Part shown: piece after piece, positions 1 through 6,230 of the stretch
Layout: each line of letters starts with the position of its first letter
Numbering within the stretch: the first letter of the stretch is position 1
Assembly (NCBI GenBank): GCA_017999235.1
Contig: JAGOBN010000191.1
Location: 1 to 7,364, forward strand
Reading direction: 5' to 3'
Length of the DNA: 7,364 nucleotides
From: Anaerolineales bacterium
GTDB lineage: Bacteria > Chloroflexota > Anaerolineae > Anaerolineales > UBA6663
The notes under the pieces: generated by a model
Databases searched by the model: none
What the model saw: only the letters and a program-made list of their open reading frames with translations
Told to the model about the DNA's origin: nothing
Made by a program: the position numbers and the translations under genes

Positions 1-357
1 TTCCAGCAATTCGTCGATCCGACGATGTGCGGTCTTGGGCTCCACCTCTTTGATGGCGGCCATGTATTCCAGGAATTCGATGGCGTTCAGGTTTGGGTAA
101 ACGCCAAAATCCTGCGGCAGGTAGCCCAAAACCGCGCGCCCGGCGTCTGGTGATTTGACGAGGTCGATGCCGTTCCAGCGAATAGTGCCCGTAGTGGGCC
201 GGGTAATAGTCGCCAGCATGCGCATCAGCGTCGATTTGCCCGCGCCGTTCGGGCCGAGCAAACCTATCACGCCGGGGCCTAGCTCTAGGTCGAAGTCGCG
301 CAGGCCCCACAAGTCCCGGCGGTACTGTTTGGAAAGCTGGCTGAGGGTGAGTTTCAT
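1..357 (-). CDS. ABC transporter ATP-binding protein, N-terminal part (cut by window edge)
   Basis: Reading the minus strand from ATG at 357-355 gives 119 open codons to the window edge. The protein begins MKLTLSQLSKQYRRDLWGL, the usual opening of ABC-2 type exporter ATPases. The Walker A loop GPNGAGKST is at residues 35-43 and the Q-loop YLPQDFG at 79-85, followed by YPNLNAIEFLEYMAAIK, typical of the helical subdomain in this family. The ABC signature, Walker B and switch His lie beyond the edge, so activity cannot be judged. By family, it would hydrolyse ATP on the inner face of the membrane to drive a permease, probably encoded further left; the substrate is unknown. No clear Shine-Dalgarno sequence precedes the ATG. 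It is transcribed divergently from the SRPBCC-like gene, with a palindrome-hairpin unit facing it (447-514). Confidence 0.93.
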   Translation of the reverse strand, partial: MKLTLSQLSKQYRRDLWGLRDFDLELGPGVIGLLGPNGAGKSTLMRMLATITRPTTGTIRWNGIDLVKSPDAGRAVLGYLPQDFGVYPNLNAIEFLEYMAAIKEVEPKTAHRRIDELLE

Positions 358-446
358 GAGGTGTTTTCGGTGCCGTTGAGGTGGGGGCTCTGAGCCAGGC
401 GGTTCTAGACCTGCTTCACGCCCGACCCGGCTGATGTTCCCAGCAC

Positions 447-514
447 AGGGTAATTCAGATATCCAAGCGGCTCTCCCGCCGCAGGGATAGTCTGTGACTG
501 GTCAAGTGGCCAGG
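447..514 (-). promoter_or_regulatory. Palindrome-hairpin promoter unit A, facing the ABC gene
   Basis: On the minus strand the unit starts with the palindrome CCTGGCCACTTGACCAGT (514-497), arms 8-2-8 with two imperfect pairs. Three bases later comes AGACTATCCC...GGGAGAG, an imperfect hairpin matching the AAACTCC hairpin of the other units, and then TTGG. A TAnnnT hexamer, TACCCT (452-447), begins 45 bases after the palindrome, the same spacing as in the other three units. It is a poor -10 box by itself. This is the most diverged copy and the only one on the minus strand. The inferred role is promoter plus operator for the ABC gene, leaving a leader of about 80 bases. Confidence 0.5.
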
Positions 515-559
515 GTAAGTGGCCCGGAGCTTCCGCGCCGGCCGGCCCAGCAACGCCCA

Positions 560-627
560 CCTGTCCAGCTGGCCAGGTCCAAACTCCCCGCGCGGCGGAT
601 GAATTTCGAATGGACCGCCCCTACATT
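560..627 (+). promoter_or_regulatory. Palindrome-hairpin promoter unit B, before the SRPBCC-like gene
   Basis: The palindrome CCTGTCCAGCTGGCCAGG (560-577) has arms 8-2-8 with one mismatch. After TCC comes AAACTCCCCG (581-590) and a weaker complementary stretch ending GAATTT (606). The candidate -10 hexamer TACATT (622-627) starts 45 bases after the palindrome. No good -35 is visible 17 bases upstream of it, which would suit activator dependence. The inferred start of transcription is near 634, about 32 bases before the ATG at 666. Confidence 0.55.
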
Positions 628-665
628 GGGAACCGTGATCGCCGCTTAATTCTTGGAAGGACCAC

Positions 666-1295
666 ATGAAAAAATTGCTTAAAGTCGGGGCCGGGTTGGC
701 CGGTCTGATGGTGGTGGCGGTTTTGGGGGTGATCGCGCTCACACCGTGGATGGACCGCTGGGGGGCGACGGAGGCCGAAGTCGGCGCCGCATTCCCCGGC
801 GATGAACTCGTCCCGGCCCCGGCCAGTTTCGTCAACCGCGCCGTCACGGTCCAGGCCCGTCCGGAGCACATCTACCCGTGGCTGGTGCAGCTGGGCGCCG
901 GCAAAGGCGGCCTGTACAGCTACACCACTCTGGAAACGCTGATCGGTTGTCCCTTGGTCAACGCGGACCGGATCGTCCCGGAATGGCAGAACCTGCAGGT
1001 CGGCGACGAAGTCAAAATGTGTCCCAGCGAGTCGGGGCCGCCGCCTTACATCGTCGCCCAGCTGCATCCCCAGCAAGCCCTGGTGCTGGGGCATCAGGAA
1101 AACGGCCAGTGGGTGGACTTGTGGCAGTTTATCCTCACCCCGCAAGCGGACGGCTCCACTCGTCTGCTCCTGCGCACCCGCACCATGATGGTGGGCGGCT
1201 TCTGGGACATCATCCACCCCGGCGTGTTTATTATGGAGCGCGGAATGCTGGACGGCATCAAAGCGCGCGCCGAGAAATTGGCGCAGGGACAATGA
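666..1295 (+). CDS. Membrane-anchored SRPBCC-like protein
   Basis: This is a 209-residue protein. The ATG at 666 follows GGAAGG (655-660) with five bases between, so the start is well supported. Residues 1-6 are basic and 7-26 form one hydrophobic segment (VGAGLAGLMVVAVLGVIALT), an uncleaved anchor or signal. The remainder resembles the SRPBCC (START/polyketide cyclase) fold as seen in many actinobacterial and Chloroflexota hypotheticals: an alternating strand VNRAVTVQA (57-64), RPEHIYPWLVQLGAGKGGLYSY (65-86), then DRIVPEWQNLQVGDEVKMCP (101-120) and a C-terminal helix (190-206). The fold usually encloses a hydrophobic ligand, but no catalytic residues or substrate can be named. It stands alone behind unit B; the downstream gene has its own unit. 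The family assignment rests on motif style only. Confidence 0.8.
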   Translation: MKKLLKVGAGLAGLMVVAVLGVIALTPWMDRWGATEAEVGAAFPGDELVPAPASFVNRAVTVQARPEHIYPWLVQLGAGKGGLYSYTTLETLIGCPLVNADRIVPEWQNLQVGDEVKMCPSESGPPPYIVAQLHPQQALVLGHQENGQWVDLWQFILTPQADGSTRLLLRTRTMMVGGFWDIIHPGVFIMERGMLDGIKARAEKLAQGQ

Positions 1296-1314
1296 CGCCG
1301 GCCCGCCCCGCCGT

Positions 1315-1381
1315 CCTGGCCACCTGGCCAGGCGCAAACTCCTCCGCGGACGGGGGAGTTTTGGGTTGAAGGGGATAAGAT
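1315..1381 (+). promoter_or_regulatory. Palindrome-hairpin promoter unit C, before the GNAT gene
   Basis: This is the best-preserved copy. The palindrome CCTGGCCACCTGGCCAGG (1315-1332) is perfect, 8-2-8. After CGC, the hairpin AAACTCCTCCG (1336-1346), loop CGGA, CGGGGGAGTTT (1351-1361) has 11 pairs, one of them T-G. The candidate -10, TAAGAT (1376-1381), starts 44 bases after the palindrome. The hairpin plus TTTT could also help end transcription of the SRPBCC-like gene, whose stop lies 19 bases upstream of the unit. Units A, B and D do not follow a gene end in that way, so termination is unlikely to be the shared role. The whole 131-base gap between the two genes is largely this unit. Confidence 0.6.
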
Positions 1382-1426
1382 GAGCGTAGCCCGTCCATTC
1401 CCGGCGCCGACGACACGAGGCCGTGT

Positions 1427-2353
1427 ATGAAATTGATTGCGCGCAAATATCAGCATGAGGACGACTACTGGCGCATCCGCCAGTTCCTGCGGGAGGTGTT
1501 CCTGCTGAACCAGTGCCGCGAGTTGAGCTGGCCGGTCTATCGCTGGGACTATTGGCGCTGGCACGTCAACGAAAACATCTTCCGCTTCGACCTGAGCGCC
1601 GCCGTGTTTCTGTGGGAAACCGCCGCGGGCCGGCTGGCGGCGGTGCTGAACCCCGACGGTGCCGGCGAGGCCTTTTTGCAGATCCATCCGGATTTTCACA
1701 GCCCGGAATTGGAAGTGGAGATGATGTCCACGGCGGAGACGCAGTTCGCCACGCGCCAGGCCGGCGGGCAGCAGCGGTTGATGATTTGGGCGCCGGCCGC
1801 CGATCTGGCGCGCCAGGACCGGCTGAAACGGCGCGGCTATCGCCCAGGCGGCGCGCCGGAGTATCAGCGCCACCGCGGCCTGGATCTGCCCATCCCCGTG
1901 TTCCCAACCCCGGCCGGCTACACCCTGCGCGCCGTGGGCGAGGAGGCCGAACATCCCGCGCGCAGCTGGGTCTCCTGGAGGGCTTTTCACCCGGACGAGC
2001 CGGAGGCGGCCTATGGCGGCTGGGAGTGGTATCGCAACGTCCAGCGCGCTCCGCTCTACCGCCGCGACCTCGACCTGGTGGCGGTCGCTCCAGATGGTGA
2101 ACACGCCGCTTTTTGCACGCTCTGGTTTGATGATGTGACCCGCACCGCCGCCTTTGAGCCCGTGGGCGTGCATCCGGCGCATCAGCGCCGTGGGTTGGGC
2201 AAAGCGCTGATGGCCGAAGGGCTGCGCCGCGTGCGCGGCCTGGGGGCGACGCTGTGCACGGTGGGCTCCTACTCGGAAGCCGCCGGGGCGTTGTACGCGG
2301 CGCTGGGCTTCACCCACTATGAGTTGAGCGAACCCTGGATCAAGGAGTGGTGA
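1427..2353 (+). CDS. GNAT family N-acetyltransferase with two GNAT-like halves
   Basis: This is a 308-residue protein. GAGG (1417-1420) lies six bases before the ATG. The C-terminal half (about 165-308) is a standard GNAT domain: strand TAAFEPVGVHP (240-250), then the acetyl-CoA pyrophosphate loop QRRGLG (253-258) and helix KALMAEGLRRVR, and later AGALYAALGF (286-295), with Tyr290 in the usual position of the general acid. The N-terminal half (1-155) has the opening KYQHEDDYWRIRQFLREVF typical of the degenerate first GNAT domain in Chloroflexota and Bacillota double-domain proteins; it lacks the QxxGxG loop and probably has a structural or acceptor-binding role. The reaction is transfer of acetyl from acetyl-CoA to an unknown amine. 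It is preceded by unit C. The kinase gene starts 38 bases after its stop. Confidence 0.9.
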   Translation: MKLIARKYQHEDDYWRIRQFLREVFLLNQCRELSWPVYRWDYWRWHVNENIFRFDLSAAVFLWETAAGRLAAVLNPDGAGEAFLQIHPDFHSPELEVEMMSTAETQFATRQAGGQQRLMIWAPAADLARQDRLKRRGYRPGGAPEYQRHRGLDLPIPVFPTPAGYTLRAVGEEAEHPARSWVSWRAFHPDEPEAAYGGWEWYRNVQRAPLYRRDLDLVAVAPDGEHAAFCTLWFDDVTRTAAFEPVGVHPAHQRRGLGKALMAEGLRRVRGLGATLCTVGSYSEAAGALYAALGFTHYELSEPWIKEW

Positions 2354-2366
2354 GCGGCCGCTGATT

Positions 2367-2375
2367 TGCTACAAT
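2367..2375 (+). promoter_or_regulatory. Extended -10 promoter for the sensor kinase
   Basis: TGCTACAAT (2367-2375) is an extended -10 element: TG, one base, then TACAAT, which matches five of six consensus positions. No convincing -35 is present (GTGGTG at 2347-2352), which extended -10 promoters tolerate. Transcription would start near 2382, giving a leader of only about ten bases that still contains GGAG (2383-2386), five bases before the ATG. It lies in the 38-base gap after the GNAT stop, so the kinase may be expressed independently of the GNAT gene. Read-through cannot be excluded. Confidence 0.4.
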
Positions 2376-2391
2376 CCACGCCGGAGACGTC

Positions 2392-5300
2392 ATGCGGCTG
2401 CGCGCTGTTATTTCTTTCTCTCTGCTGATGTTGCTGAGCCTGGCCGGCGCCGGGCCGGCGGCCTCCGCCCCCGCCGGCGCAGCGTTCGCGCCCGGCGCGC
2501 ACCTGCGTTTTGAGCATCTCACCATCGATGAAGGCCTCTCGCAGAACGCCGGGCTGGCGCTGCTGCAGGACCGGCAGGGCTACTTGTGGATTGGCACGCA
2601 GGACGGCCTGAACCGCTACGACGGCTATACCATCACGCAGTTCAAGAACGACCCCGACAACCCCGCTTCGCTGGGGCATAACAGCATCCTCGCCCTGTAT
2701 GAAGATGCCGCCGGCGATGTGTGGATTGGCACCTGGGGCGGGGGGCTGAACCGCTATGACCCGGACGCCGGCCGCTTCACCCGCTACCTGCCCGACCCGG
2801 CCAACCCCGCCAGCCTCAGCCATCCAGTCGTCACCGATATTTTCCAGGACGCGCACGGCATTTTTTGGATTGCCACCCTGGGCGGCCTGGAGCGCTTCGA
2901 CCCCGCCAGCGGGGCGTTTACGCATTTTCGGCACGACCCCGCCGACGCGGCCAGCCTGAGCAGTGACGCCATCTCGGTGATTGTCCCGGCCGGCGCCGGC
3001 CAGTTGTGGATTGGCACGGGCGCGTTTGGCACGCCGGGCGCCGGGCTGAACCTGTTCGACCCCGCCACCGGCCGCGCCCAACGGCTCGCGGCCCAGGGCC
3101 AGTGTCTGGCGTCCCCGAATATCGCCGATCTTCTGCCCGCGGCCGGGGGCCAGGTGTGGATTGCCTACGGCGGATATGGAGTCTCCGGCGGCGGGCTGGA
3201 TCAGTACCACCCGGCGACCGGGGCCTGCCAGCACTTCGACAGCGCCAGCGCCCTCGGGAATCAGATTACGGACAACAACCTGACCGACCTGCTGCTTGAT
3301 CGGGAAGGCGCGCTGTGGGCCACCAGTTGGTCGGGCGGCGTCTGGCGGCTGGCACCCGGCGCCGCCGAGGGCGTCACCGTGATCCAGCACAGCCCCGCCG
3401 ACCCGGACAGCCTCTCCAACGACAACACCTTCAGCCTGCTGCAGGACCGCTCGGGCGTCCTCTGGATTGGCACGCTGAGCGCCGGCCTCAACCGGCTCAA
3501 CCTCGATTCCCTGCAATTCCGCACCTATCGCACCGTGGCCGCCGATCCGCACAGCCTGCCGAGCAACCATGTCGGCGCGTTCGCGCAAACCCCGGACGGC
3601 ACGCTGTGGGTGGGAACTTGGGAGAAGGGCCTAGCGCGCTTCGACCCCGCGCGCGGCCGTTTCACCGCCTTCCAGAATGACCCCGCCAACCCCGCCAGCC
3701 TGTCCAGCGATCTGGTCATGGCGCTCCAGGCCGGCCCGGAGGGCTCACTCTGGGTGGGCACCCTGGGCGGCGGGCTAAACCACTTCAACCCGCGCACTGG
3801 TCAGTTCACGCGCTACCAAAACGACCCCGCCGACCCGGCCAGCCTGCTTGAAAACCAGGTCACCACCCTCCTCCACGATTCCGCCGGCCGGCTGTGGGCG
3901 GGCAATTTTGCGGGCCTCTCGCGGCGCGATCCCGGCGCGGCGGGGTTCGTCAACTACCCTTTGCCGGCGCCGGCGGTGGCGCTTCAGCTCATCGGCGCTG
4001 ACCTGTGGATTGGCACCTGGGGGGGCGGCGTCTTCCGGCTCGACCTGTCCAACCCGGCCAGCCTGGATCCGGCTCGGGCGGCCTTCCGCACCCTCGTTCA
4101 TGATCCGGCCGACGCCAATTCGCTGAGTGATAACAGCGTTTTTTCCATCCTGGCCGCGCCCGAGGGCGTGGTCTGGCTCGGCACGCAGGGCGGCCTGAAC
4201 CGCTTCAACTCCGCCACCGGCCAGTTCACGGTCTACACCACGAAAAACGGCCTGCGCAACACCTCCATCTTGGGCCTTTTGCGGGATCAGAACGGCTTTC
4301 TGTGGCTGACTACCAACAACGGCCTGGCCCGCTTCGACCCGGCGCGGGAGACCTTTCAGATTTACGACAAGAGCGATGGGCTGCAAGGCAACGAGTTCAA
4401 CTCGAACGCGTATTTCCAGGCCGCCAACGGCGAGTTCTATGTGGGCGGGGTCAGCGGCTTTAGCGTTTTTGACCCGCTCAGCCTGCGCCGGAACACCCCG
4501 CCGCCGCCGGTGGTGATCACCCAGTTTTCGATCTTCAACACCCCGCAGCCCTTTGACCGGTCCGGCGCTGAGCCGCTCCAGTTGAGCTATGCCCAGAATT
4601 TCATCGCATTTGAATTCGCGGCGCTCGATTATCAGGCGCCGCACAAAAACCAGTACACGTATAAGCTGGAGGGCTTTGATGCCGACTGGGTGCCGGCCGG
4701 CCCGCGCAACTACGCCAGTTACACCAACCTGCCCGGCGGCGAGTACACCTTCCGCGTGCGGGCTGCCAACAGCGCCGGCGTCTGGAACCAGGCCGGCGCC
4801 GCCCTGCGGCTGACGGTCACGCCGCCCGTCTGGCAGACGTGGCCGTTCCAGGCGGGCGTGGTGGCGGGGCTGGTCGGGCTGCTGGGCGCGGGGTTTCACT
4901 GGCGGGTGCGGGCCGTGCGCGCTCAGAATGCCCAGCTCCAGCGCCTGGTGGCCGACCAGAAGCGCGTGGAGGCGGAGCTGCGCGAATCCGAAGCCCGGTT
5001 TAAGGCCATGTTTGAGAACTCCGCCGTCGGGATGGGCTTGATGTCACTGGACCGTGTGGTGATTGACTCCAATCCGGCTATGTGCGCGATGTTGGGCTAT
5101 GCGCGCGAAGAGCTGATTGGGAAAAGCCCGGCGCTGGTCACCCACCCGGAGGACTTCGCCGCGTCCACCGAGCAGTTCCAGAAATTGCTGGCGGGCGAAA
5201 ACACCCACTACGTTACCGAGCGGCGCTATGTGCGGAAAACCGGCGAGGTCTTCTGGGCTCAGATTTCGATGAATCTCCTGCGCGACCCGCACGGCCGGCC

Positions 5301-6108
5301 GCTCTACCTGGTTGGGCTGATCAACAACATTGACGCCCAAAAACGCGCCGCCGAGCGGCTGGCGGCTCAGGAAGCCGAGTATCGGCAATTGTTGGAGCAG
5401 CGCGTGGCCGAGCGCACCGAAGAACTGAATCTCGCCAACGAACGGCTGCGGGCCAAGGCCGCCCAAGATGCGGTAACGGCCGAACGCACCCGCCTGGCGC
5501 GCGACCTGCATGACGCCGTGACCCAAACGCTGTTTTCCACCACCTTGATCGCGGATGTTCTGCCGGCGATCTGGGAGATGAACCCCGCGGAAGGCCGCCG
5601 CCGCCTGGAAGAGGTGCGCCACCTGACGCGCGGCGCGCTGGCCGAAATGCGCACCCTGCTGGTGGAGCTGCGCCCCAACGCCCTGGTGGAAGTGCCGCTG
5701 CCGACCCTGCTGCGCCAGCTGACCGAGGCGTTGGCCGGCCGCGCGCGGCTGCGGATTGAGCTTAGCGCCGCCGTGGACTGCCCACTGCCCGCGGAGGTGC
5801 AGGTGGGGCTGTATCGCATCGCGCAGGAGGCGCTGAACAATGTGGTCAAACACGCCCAAGCCAGCCAGGCGTTTGTCACCTTGCGGGGCGGCGCGGCGGT
5901 CCGGCTGACGGTGGCCGACAACGGCGCGGGCTTTGACCCCTCCACCGTGACGGCCGACCATCTCGGCCTGAAGATCATGCGCGAGCGCGCCGACGCCCTG
6001 GGCGCGCAACTCAGCGTGTACAGCGAGCCGGGCGAGGGAACGCAGATTTCCGTGGTGTGGCAGGCCCAGCCCGCCGGCGCCCCACCCAACGGTCAGGCCG
6101 GCCGCTAG
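2392..6108 (+). CDS. Two-component propeller sensor histidine kinase (Reg_prop, Y_Y_Y, PAS, HisKA_3, HATPase)
   Basis: This is a 1238-residue sensor kinase. The ATG follows GGAG by five bases. Residues 1-33 form a signal peptide (basic start, LLMLLSLAGAG core, ASA near 24-26). Residues about 40-700 contain 14 blades of the LWIGTxxGGLNRFDP type, probably two seven-bladed propellers, joined by NDPxNPASLS linkers. A Y_Y_Y domain follows (about 725-810: YKLEGFDADW, YTNLPGGEYTFRVRA). One membrane helix spans about 817-836, then a PAS domain (866-985) and a coiled coil. HisKA_3 contains ERTRLARDLHDAVTQ, with His1040 as phosphoacceptor. The HATPase has an N box (Glu1146, Asn1149, Asn1150), G1 box DNGAGFD from Asp1176, and GEGT ending at 1217. 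All catalytic elements are present. There is no fused receiver or AraC domain, unlike Bacteroides hybrid systems, so the signal must pass to a separate regulator, evidently the next gene. The ligand is unknown. Confidence 0.95.
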   Translation: MRLRAVISFSLLMLLSLAGAGPAASAPAGAAFAPGAHLRFEHLTIDEGLSQNAGLALLQDRQGYLWIGTQDGLNRYDGYTITQFKNDPDNPASLGHNSILALYEDAAGDVWIGTWGGGLNRYDPDAGRFTRYLPDPANPASLSHPVVTDIFQDAHGIFWIATLGGLERFDPASGAFTHFRHDPADAASLSSDAISVIVPAGAGQLWIGTGAFGTPGAGLNLFDPATGRAQRLAAQGQCLASPNIADLLPAAGGQVWIAYGGYGVSGGGLDQYHPATGACQHFDSASALGNQITDNNLTDLLLDREGALWATSWSGGVWRLAPGAAEGVTVIQHSPADPDSLSNDNTFSLLQDRSGVLWIGTLSAGLNRLNLDSLQFRTYRTVAADPHSLPSNHVGAFAQTPDGTLWVGTWEKGLARFDPARGRFTAFQNDPANPASLSSDLVMALQAGPEGSLWVGTLGGGLNHFNPRTGQFTRYQNDPADPASLLENQVTTLLHDSAGRLWAGNFAGLSRRDPGAAGFVNYPLPAPAVALQLIGADLWIGTWGGGVFRLDLSNPASLDPARAAFRTLVHDPADANSLSDNSVFSILAAPEGVVWLGTQGGLNRFNSATGQFTVYTTKNGLRNTSILGLLRDQNGFLWLTTNNGLARFDPARETFQIYDKSDGLQGNEFNSNAYFQAANGEFYVGGVSGFSVFDPLSLRRNTPPPPVVITQFSIFNTPQPFDRSGAEPLQLSYAQNFIAFEFAALDYQAPHKNQYTYKLEGFDADWVPAGPRNYASYTNLPGGEYTFRVRAANSAGVWNQAGAALRLTVTPPVWQTWPFQAGVVAGLVGLLGAGFHWRVRAVRAQNAQLQRLVADQKRVEAELRESEARFKAMFENSAVGMGLMSLDRVVIDSNPAMCAMLGYAREELIGKSPALVTHPEDFAASTEQFQKLLAGENTHYVTERRYVRKTGEVFWAQISMNLLRDPHGRPLYLVGLINNIDAQKRAAERLAAQEAEYRQLLEQRVAERTEELNLANERLRAKAAQDAVTAERTRLARDLHDAVTQTLFSTTLIADVLPAIWEMNPAEGRRRLEEVRHLTRGALAEMRTLLVELRPNALVEVPLPTLLRQLTEALAGRARLRIELSAAVDCPLPAEVQVGLYRIAQEALNNVVKHAQASQAFVTLRGGAAVRLTVADNGAGFDPSTVTADHLGLKIMRERADALGAQLSVYSEPGEGTQISVVWQAQPAGAPPNGQAGR
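2572..4485 (+). repeat. Fourteen degenerate in-frame propeller repeats inside the kinase gene
   Basis: The encoded motif (L/V)W(I/V)GT..GGLxRFDP recurs 14 times, first near residue 64 and last near residue 684, mostly 45-50 residues apart. The linkers NDPDNPASL, PDPANPASL, HDPADAASL and NDPADPASL also repeat at DNA level (GACCCCGCCAACCCCGCCAG-like stretches near 2795, 3680 and 3825). Blades 4 and 5 carry longer loops (GAFGTPGAG and GGYGVSGGG) than the others. Blades 6, 10, 13 and 14 are the most degenerate. Two rings of seven is the natural reading; no blade is interrupted by a stop or frameshift. Confidence 0.8.
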
Positions 6109-6206
6109 GGCCCGGTCCGCCTGAACCAGATGGCGTTGAGTCGCTTTGGGTGAGCGTCAATCGCAGCCGGGTTGTCCATTACCATCAGGCGGACGGGGAC
6201 TAGGGC
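6105..6206. mobile_element. Possible MITE-like insertion between kinase and regulator
   Basis: The perfect 10-bp inverted repeats GTCCGCCTGA (6115-6124) and TCAGGCGGAC (6185-6194) bound a 60-base interior; three more C-G pairs extend the arms outward after one mismatch. The interior can fold further: ATGG/CCAT, and TTGA-CGCT against AGCG-TCAA. Outside the arms lies a perfect 7-bp direct repeat CTAGGGC, at 6105-6111 and 6200-6206, resembling a target-site duplication; the left copy contains the kinase stop codon TAG. The implied element is about 88 bp with no coding capacity. Alternatively this is an intercistronic RNA hairpin and the direct repeat is chance. No T-tract follows, so it is not an ordinary terminator. 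Confidence 0.4.
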
Positions 6207-6230
6207 TACGGGATGAGTCGGGAGAAGCGC

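Larger units (their letters stand above)
358..665. other. Divergent intergenic region with two back-to-back regulatory units
   Basis: This 308-base gap separates the left-facing ABC gene from the right-facing SRPBCC-like gene. It holds two copies of the repeated palindrome unit, one per strand (447-514 and 560-627), separated by 45 bases. Nearer the ABC gene is a short symmetric site GGCTC-T-GAGCC (386-396), which could be an operator for that gene or chance in GC-rich DNA. I see no coding potential with a credible start and ribosome site, and no RNA gene. Confidence 0.6.

Noticed and set aside
155..379. Plus-strand frame of 74 codons at the left end
   Set aside because: It is antisense to the ABC ATPase, which has intact Walker A and Q-loop motifs.
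386..396. Short symmetric site GGCTC-T-GAGCC before the ABC gene
   Set aside because: Five-base arms are common by chance at this GC content and no second copy was seen, so it is not reported as an operator.
1315..1365. Unit C hairpin as a dedicated intrinsic terminator of the SRPBCC-like gene
   Set aside because: The stem is strong but only TTTT then GGG follows. The same unit appears where no gene ends upstream (units A and B) and next to a separate true terminator (unit D).
1094..2317. Long minus-strand open frame (407 codons) across the SRPBCC-like and GNAT genes
   Set aside because: It is antisense to two well-supported genes, has arginine- and alanine-rich composition and no recognisable domain. 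Such shadows are expected in GC-rich DNA.
2317..6089. Several long minus-strand frames opposite the kinase gene (for example 2317-3588, 3775-4899, 5044-6009)
   Set aside because: All mirror the propeller and kinase codons, with low-complexity composition and no domain; the plus-strand protein is unmistakable.
6213..6230. Upstream ATG at 6213 as start of the response regulator
   Set aside because: It has a poorer ribosome site than the ATG at 6231, and the six added residues precede the normal receiver start. It cannot be fully excluded.
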